A stretch of DNA of 64,000 nucleotides from Pholis gunnellus (Eukaryota > Chordata > Actinopteri > Perciformes > Pholidae), in contig OU342804.1 of the NCBI GenBank assembly GCA_910591455.2, forward strand, positions 18,010,133 through 18,074,132, written 5' to 3'. Shown piece after piece: positions 57,701 to 64,000 of this stretch (positions are counted from its first letter, which is position 1; the number at the start of each line of letters is the position of its first letter). The notes below the pieces were generated by a model. That model worked only from the letters and a program-made list of their open reading frames with translations, was not told the origin of the DNA and ran no database searches. The position numbers were made by a program, and so were the translations under genes.

Positions 57701-59534
57701 TGTTTTCATAGTAACTATTATTTGCATAGGACCCACTTAGCGGGGATGGAGCTGATGCATCGGCTGTTGAAAGGGGCCAGAATGTCAGGTTTTGCTTACA
57801 GAGTAGTCTCTAACAACAGTCTTATGATGCCTTGTTGTACTGATCAGAATTACTATATGTCCTGTGTCCTGATGAATACGATGGTGTGTTGATGTGTTGC
57901 TTCTCTGTGCTCGCTCCTCCAGGGAAAACCCGTTCCTTATAAATAGGACTTGCCTGTGAGGCTGAGATGGTTGGCATAACTGCCTCGGTTGGTTTTCTGC
58001 TGCTAAGTTGCCAACTGTGCCAGCTGTTGCATGCATTTGTTTGGACCATGTGATAAATAAGTCTAAAACTTATTATAGCAGGTCTTACATTTGCTGTTGC
58101 TAACCATATGTCCTACGCCATTCAGTCCCAAATGGCTCCAAAGTCGTCACAGAGTAAATGTCTGCTGGATCCTTTGAGAGCCGAGCAGTGTGAAAGCTCA
58201 GCGTGGCCTAAGGTGTCTGGTTGGTGGTATGTCCAGCTTTCTAAAATAGCAAGCTTAGATGCTTGCGCTAATTGTGTTGAAATCTCATCCTCGTAATTCT
58301 TTACGTTATTTCAATCCTCTGGATTCTGTCATGTTGGTAAATTGTTGAAGGTATATATTGTGTATATGCTGAACGGAAGTGAAATTATATCTGCCAGTTA
58401 CACATGTACCGACAAGTTATTCTGAGTAATGCTGCCGTCTGTGTAGGCAATAAGGGCGTCATTACTAATGAAATAAGATTATAATCCAGCATGTTGAATT
58501 ATGCCCAGCCCCGTATGCATACAATAAGGGATGGAAGGACATGTTTACCATGTCTCAACATACGTCCCTCAGCATTTAAGCCAATTCACAGCATTGTTTC
58601 CCCAGATTATCTGATAGGTGTTGGTCTTAAAGCTAGATAGCCATTGTGTCTTATTGATTTTATTTTAGCTTGGAGGTCACTCCTGCACAGGAAGACTCGG
58701 GCTACATCATGCCGTCAGTGCACGTTCACATTTTATAGGATTTGTGGTGGGTTTTAAACACAGAGTTCTTGACAGTTGTCAACATGCCTTACCTTTTATT
58801 CGTGCTTACTGGCCTGTGTCGCCACTAGCCATCCATGTAACATGGTATTACTGTGCTATTACAGAGTTACTTGAAGTAAGACTGGGCCAGCACGTAGGCA
58901 CAGAGGTAGTGACCGTGTTGCTCCTTTCCTATCAGCCGAGAGCAGATACCACAGCCTGTCAAAGCCTTGATCCCGGCCTGGCTGACCCGCTAACCTACTG
59001 ACACTTGGATAGGCCTCTCTCACGCACACACTGATTTACAATTCACTTGGCACAGATACACATGTACCAGGAATTCCCATCTTGACTGGCCATCAACAGG
59101 AATTCCACGACACTACTAATTATGGATTTGTATTTGCTCACGACATCAGCCACCAGCCTACAAAGCCAAAAAGCAACACATGCAGTAGAAAAACAGATTT
59201 AAAGTGTTGCTAGTGCATAAAGTGACTTTATAGCTTCTGTATTAACACAGTACTTGTGAAAATATAAACAATGCATCAAAGTTAATGGCTGGTTCATGAA
59301 TTTGTAGTGTTTGTTTCAGAGATCTGATTTAGAATTACTAGCATGTCACTGTTTTCACTTGTTGTTATTGTGTGGCCTTGTTCTAACGGTCTGTTTTGTG
59401 TGTTCCCCAGGGCTCCAGAGATTATTTTGGGATTGCCGTTTTGTGAAGCCATAGACATGTGGTCCCTAGGCTGTGTGATAGCTGAACTTTTTCTGGGCTG
59501 GCCCCTGTACCCTGGGGCCCTGGAGTACGACCAG
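48375..59534 (+). CDS. hipk3: HIPK3, homeodomain-interacting protein kinase 3 (5' part, first two coding exons)
   Basis: Nuclear Ser/Thr kinase of the DYRK/HIPK family, acting on transcription regulators. Coding exons 48375-49690 (exon starts 48373) and 59411-59534, joined in phase; 480 residues are visible and the gene continues beyond the window in phase 0. The N-terminus MASQVLVYPPHIYQTQ is typical of HIPK. QRCGLKRKSEELDN follows a low-complexity insertion. The kinase domain begins at about residue 270 (YEVLDFLGRGTFGQVVKCW, Gly-rich loop), with ATP Lys299, catalytic HADLKPEN (Asp395; HAD instead of HRD is normal for HIPKs), DFG Asp417, the activation loop STYLQSRYYRAPE and then MWSLGCVIAELFLGWPLYPG. 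HIPK3 is chosen over HIPK1/2 by sequence and by synteny with CSTF3. Confidence 0.95.
48620..48930 (+). repeat. hipk3: Low-complexity insertion in HIPK3 coding exon
   Basis: Purine-rich, G-rich triplet runs encoding a Val run (VVVVV), Gly/Arg repeats (GGGGGRRGRRG), nine CAG codons (48762-48788) and a Gly/Glu-rich stretch, about residues 83-185. As I recall the human protein, it has no equivalent poly-Gln or poly-Gly here. It stays in frame. Confidence 0.85.
49691..59410 (+). other. HIPK3 intron 2
   Basis: 9.7-kb intron inside the kinase domain (after ..SRYY-R). It contains a dispersed fish repeat (55528-55720) and otherwise AT-rich sequence. No further exon was found; the ORFs (up to 108 codons) lack motifs. 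Confidence 0.65.
55528..55720 (+). mobile_element. Truncated copy of the percomorph repeat seen at 22660
   Basis: Contains CATTTTGGGAAATGTGTTTG, TTGCTTCCTCGGTCAGAGAA, GAGGATTAATATCAATG and TACAATATGGAGATATG, matching the 5' part of the 'tttgggaaatacgcttattcgctttcttgc ... agatgagaagat' fish repeat. The GTTAGCTTAGC part is missing, so it is truncated or diverged. Confidence 0.5.
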
Positions 59535-59800
59535 GTAAACAACCATCCTCCCACCACCACTCACTCTTGACTCTTATTTCATCGTTTTTTTTGGTGAGTT
59601 TCCAACCTTCAGTCCCTCCTGTGGGCTTCCTGCTAGCCTCTTTTTTTCTGTTCTACATGCAACTTATCCCTGCATCCTCCACTTCTACTCTCAATTTCTA
59701 TGACTCAGTCCCTCCCTCCGTACCATCTCCCCATGGAAACCGGTTTCTTCTTCTCTATTTATAGGTTTTTTACCGTCTCTCCGGCCTTTTCTCCCATAGG

Positions 59801-59826
59801 CCCCCCCCCCCCCCCCCCCCCCCCCC
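59801..59826 (+). repeat. Poly-C homopolymer
   Basis: 26 uninterrupted C in HIPK3 intron 3. Confidence 0.9.
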
Positions 59827-60947
59827 ATCTGTGTTGTTGTCTAAGTAGCATTCCACCCCAACCAGTTATTTTCCTGGTCTCTTCTCTGTTCCGCCTTTTC
59901 TTCTTTCTCTTCAACTCCTTTTTCCATTAACCCTACACTCCACAGCCAAGGCCCCCGACAGAGGAGTGGGTTCAGTGGGTTTCTTTCTAAATTTCATTCA
60001 ATCCAGTTTTTTTTATTACAGACGTGCCTTTGGGTTACTGACTCACACACATGTCTCCCACTGTTAAAGTTTGCGGGATATGTGATCCATTGCCACTTTT
60101 GTCTAAATCTCCCAGAAGACGTGTTACAAAGATTCAGTTGGGAAGAGAAGCTGACAAAGCCTTAAAAAACATACAGCAGCTGAGTTTAGGACAAATGGCT
60201 TGAAGCTAGGACAAGAATGCAGCATTGTCAGAGCGTGTACAGTACAACAACAAAAAAAAAATATCTCTGTGCGATCCAAGCCTAATGTGGTTTTAAGGGT
60301 GCTGAAGGGTATATCGGGATGAGATGGATAAGAGGGAGAAGATGCTTTTTTCGGTTTAGGGAAAGAAAAACGTTTGTGCATAATTACACACGGAAAGAAA
60401 GTCAGTGATTGGTCGAAGGAAGAAAGAGGCCGAGAGCTCAAGTGACTTGCAGTAACAAATTAGTGCCGTATTTACTGCTTCCTTGGTGACGTAGGTACCC
60501 TGAGGATTGTATCCGCTGGCGTCTGTGACGGTGAGCAGAAAGGCATATTATTGTGATGGATGGTATGTCTATTAGGAGCTGTTGGATGTCTGCCCCTCCC
60601 AGTGGAGCCCTGACAGTGTCTTCCCAGGACGAGACTGATCTGGGCTTATGCTGAGCTGCCCCGGAGTCCTATCTACTCAAAGCCCGCCAACAGCGCCTCA
60701 GTAAGATCCTGCTGTGTCCCAATGTGGCGCCCTCGGTGCAGCAATCAGCCCCGCTGCACACTGCAATCAAACCAAAGTATTTTTAAGGCCAGGCATCATT
60801 TTTCACTCTCCGTAGGACTGAGACAGGGGAGATAACTCAACACCTCCGAAAGAGATTTGACTCAAGCGCAGCACCAGCGGTCTAAATATGATGAATCTGT
60901 TTTTGCAGAGCCAGTCAGCGTGTCTTATGGCTGCTTTAGAGTTATCT

Positions 60948-60967
60948 GGGGGGGGGGGGGGGGGGGG
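60948..60967 (+). repeat. Poly-G homopolymer
   Basis: About 20 uninterrupted G in HIPK3 intron 3. Confidence 0.9.
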
Positions 60968-63063
60968 CTCCTAAATTTAGTAAGGGACAGCTTTGAGGTG
61001 ATGGGGTTGATAAGGGTGGAGGGCATCAAGTTGGCATAGATGAGGAGTGTGAGATACAATGACGTAACGGATCAGAAGGAACCTGTGCAATGAAGAATGT
61101 ATCAGATAGAGATCAGAAACCTTCTGTGTGTGTGAATGCGTGACTGAATTAAACAACACGAGCGGGGGATTTTGGTCGAGGGCGTGAGTAATCTATAGAG
61201 AGAAAGTAAGAGTTTGTCGCATTAGATTCCAGCTTGTTGGGATTGTGCTCCTCTTATATTACCGTCTATTGTTGTTTGCTGATTAAAATACAAGCAGTGA
61301 ATTTTAAGCATGTTCCCTGGGATGACTGACTTACCACCGTGGCCCGTTTTAGCCCATGTGTTGGAGTCGGAAGCACACCCTAAGATGAGCCTTGTGTTTG
61401 CCCCATGTGCCTTTGAGGAATAGACTGAATCCCTGTTTGGTGACTGAGCTGTGCCCCCCCCAATAGGAAATACTGTCTCTCTTTGCCATGCGGCCCACTG
61501 GCATGCAAGGTTCTCAATGTGGTCACAGAATGGAAACAGCAGCCGGTGCAGGGTGCTGAGCATGCAGTGTTTAAGCTTTACTTGGATGGTCCCCCGGCTA
61601 TATATTCATCTCTGGAGAAAACCCTCCAAAAAAACCCCATAAAAATCTAAATTACAATACCTACTGAATGAGCAAATATCCAAATAACACATTTAGACAA
61701 TTAAAGTTCTTTCAATCCGTCTCTCACAATCACCCACAGCTCAATCAGAGACAGAAAATCGTGCTGTTGAAGGAGCCGTTCAAATGTCGGGTTTTTCACA
61801 CCTTGTTGTCAAAGTAGACGTGCGAATGACGCGCTCAAAAACAAGATCGACGTTCTGAAGCACACATTTTTCTCGGCGCGACGGCTGTCCAACTTTTGGA
61901 ACCTGCTGTGGACACCGAATGTCATGTGACGAATCACTGCTGGCAGATATGTTTTTTTCTTTTTCTGTAAATATTAGTCTACGGTAAATATATGGATGAG
62001 AAGTTCATCATTTTAGTGCAGGGCTACACAGAGCTTTACGATCTGTAACATGGTCTCTTTTACGTCACCCTTTCTGTCCAATGATGTCACAACCTCCCAT
62101 TGAAAGGCCAGCCACACTGACACAGATGGATTGAGCAGTAAAGCGTTAGCCTTACTATCTTTATACCATTTCAGAATGCATCTAAAGTCACTAAATGGCA
62201 TTTGCACAAGCGAACAAAGAGTTCTAAATTAATTTGAAAGGTTAAAGACGTGGCCAACTGACTCTAAAAAAAACGAGGCAGCTGACTGCCGGTGTGAGGT
62301 GTCATCCAGGGGCCACGGGTGATCTGGCTGCAGCTGACTGAGTTGCTGCCACCCCCTTCGTCCCCCCTTTTCTTCTTCTTCTCTTTCGGCAAGGGGTCTT
62401 GTTCCATGCCACGCAGCATGTTGTATTTATAACTCTGGCTCCTCCCACTCCCTTCCGCTCCTTTAGCTCTGCCCTATCGTTACCTCATCCTCCAGTCGCA
62501 CCATCTTTTACTTCACTGTTACAGTCTGCTCACCTCATTGAGGTGGCAAACTTCTCATTATGAGTGGCTATGATTATCCCAGGTGCTGTAGTCTTTGGTA
62601 TGACTTTATGTCTCTTGCTTTCGCAGGCACTGTAAAAGTGGTACAACCATGGGGGGGTTGGTGCACACTATTGCAGAGGCCAACGTTATGTGTGCTTGCC
62701 CCAGAAGGAATTGTCCCGTTTGTAAGACGGTCCAAGCTACTATATCCCTATGTTAGAAACGTGATTCATTGTACACTGGGTAGGCAGGATGGTGTGGGTA
62801 CAATATTCTAAGTTGAGATATGCTTTTATTTATGACAGCGAGGGATATCATTGAAATGGATGTTTTATGGTGATCATTGTTATCTGGACTGCCATAAAAT
62901 ATATGCTGCCTATGCTTCCTGTCTGCTCTGCAGCAGGCCCGGGCTCGCTAGATAGCTGTTTTGTGTGGAGCTGAGGCTTTGCACCAGTGATCTCACTGGT
63001 TTGTGAGATCTCTGCAGAGACACGCCTTTCAGGAAAAATAAGGATTTTCCCATCACAAGAATT

Positions 63064-63196
<133 letters not shown>

Positions 63197-64000
63197 GGCT
63201 GTGTTGTTTTTCAGAGCTACAGCAACATCATACAATGTAATGTACATCAAATGCATATGTGTATATAATGTACAGCATAATAATAATACAGCAACTACAG
63301 CTATATTAAATTAAGGGAATGTAGTCGGTGTACTTTCAGGGTAAAGTTTGTTGGAATAAACTTTCAATAATCCATGAATGTTATGAATAGTGAATGCAAA
63401 AGACAGAAAATGGGGGAAAAGAAGGAGAGAGATTTTAGTTGACGTATTCTGCATGTACATGGAGATATGATTGAAGGAAAGCACAAACCCAAAATGGAGA
63501 AATGGACGGTGACACAATGTGTTTTATGATGCTTGGATGTCAGTGCGCCTTGAGATCAGCGAGCAGATCTCCACCGTCCCATCTTAATGTCTCAGCAGAT
63601 GAGATTACATTAATCATGCAAGCTGTCAGAATCCCAATGAATGCATTGCTTGTTAGGTCCCACCCACACAAACAAGAGACACATTGCAGTATTTGCACCT
63701 CAGCAACAGACTGAGCTAAGCCTACTGCTTAAGCACCACATTGGCCAGGAGGAGCACGTTGAAGATCAACACATGAGTAGCTTCCAACAAAAACACAGAA
63801 CTTCATAGTTAAGCAAAGGGGTGAGGACGTATGTGTCTGCCTTACCTCTAGGTTTGTGTATTTCAAATAGAAAGGGAGAGGTAGAGCTTCTTATTTTAAT
63901 CTATTATCTGCTTTATTTGACTGTCCAGTGTCTCCAAATGTGTGGCTCTTCTCTTCTGAGTAGCGCTGAATCTCTAATGGTTCTTGTCCTTTACACTCGG

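Overview
This is nuclear DNA of a vertebrate, almost certainly a teleost and probably a percomorph. The genes are split by GT-AG introns. The gene order PRRG4 - QSER1 - DEPDC7 - CSTF3 - HIPK3, including the single reversed gene CSTF3, matches the block on human 11p13. Introns are short, and several dispersed repeats are types I recognise from fish genomes. No bacterial, viral or organellar genes were seen. Gene names come from protein similarity recalled from memory plus synteny; no search was run.

Layout. (1) 1-3.2 kb: last five coding exons of PRRG4 (+), from the tail of the Gla domain to the stop, then its 3' UTR. (2) 3.9-14.6 kb: complete QSER1 (+), a CpG-rich promoter, 13 coding exons (one of 3.3 kb) and 3' UTR. 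(3) 14.85-15.59 kb: a 22-bp minisatellite just past the QSER1 poly(A) signal. (4) 18.8-27.1 kb: DEPDC7 (+), with eight firm coding exons and a proposed tiny first coding exon. A perfect 37-bp-arm foldback lies in one intron. (5) 28.4-38.8 kb: complete CSTF3 (-), 20 coding exons, 716 codons. TCP11L1, which sits between DEPDC7 and CSTF3 in human, is not in that gap. (6) 41.3 kb to the end: the 5' part of HIPK3 (+), comprising a probable non-coding first exon, the large first coding exon and the next kinase exon. The gene continues past the window.

Function. The genes form a conserved neighbourhood, not a pathway. PRRG4 is a membrane Gla protein with WW-binding motifs, QSER1 a chromatin and DNA-methylation regulator, DEPDC7 a DEP-domain signalling protein, CSTF3 the scaffold of the cleavage stimulation factor for mRNA 3' ends, and HIPK3 a nuclear protein kinase. 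CSTF3 and HIPK3 are head to head, about 2.5 kb apart. DEPDC7 and CSTF3 are tail to tail.

Most notable: the foldback beside a DEPDC7 acceptor, and a CSTF3 intron 3 that is long, has a poor donor and gives a short in-frame read-through, as expected for the known CstF-77 intronic polyadenylation autoregulation. Also notable are CTCF-like motifs on both sides of CSTF3, a minisatellite whose variants look like CpG decay, and a low-complexity insertion in the HIPK3 N-terminus. I found no clear sign of a wholly new system.
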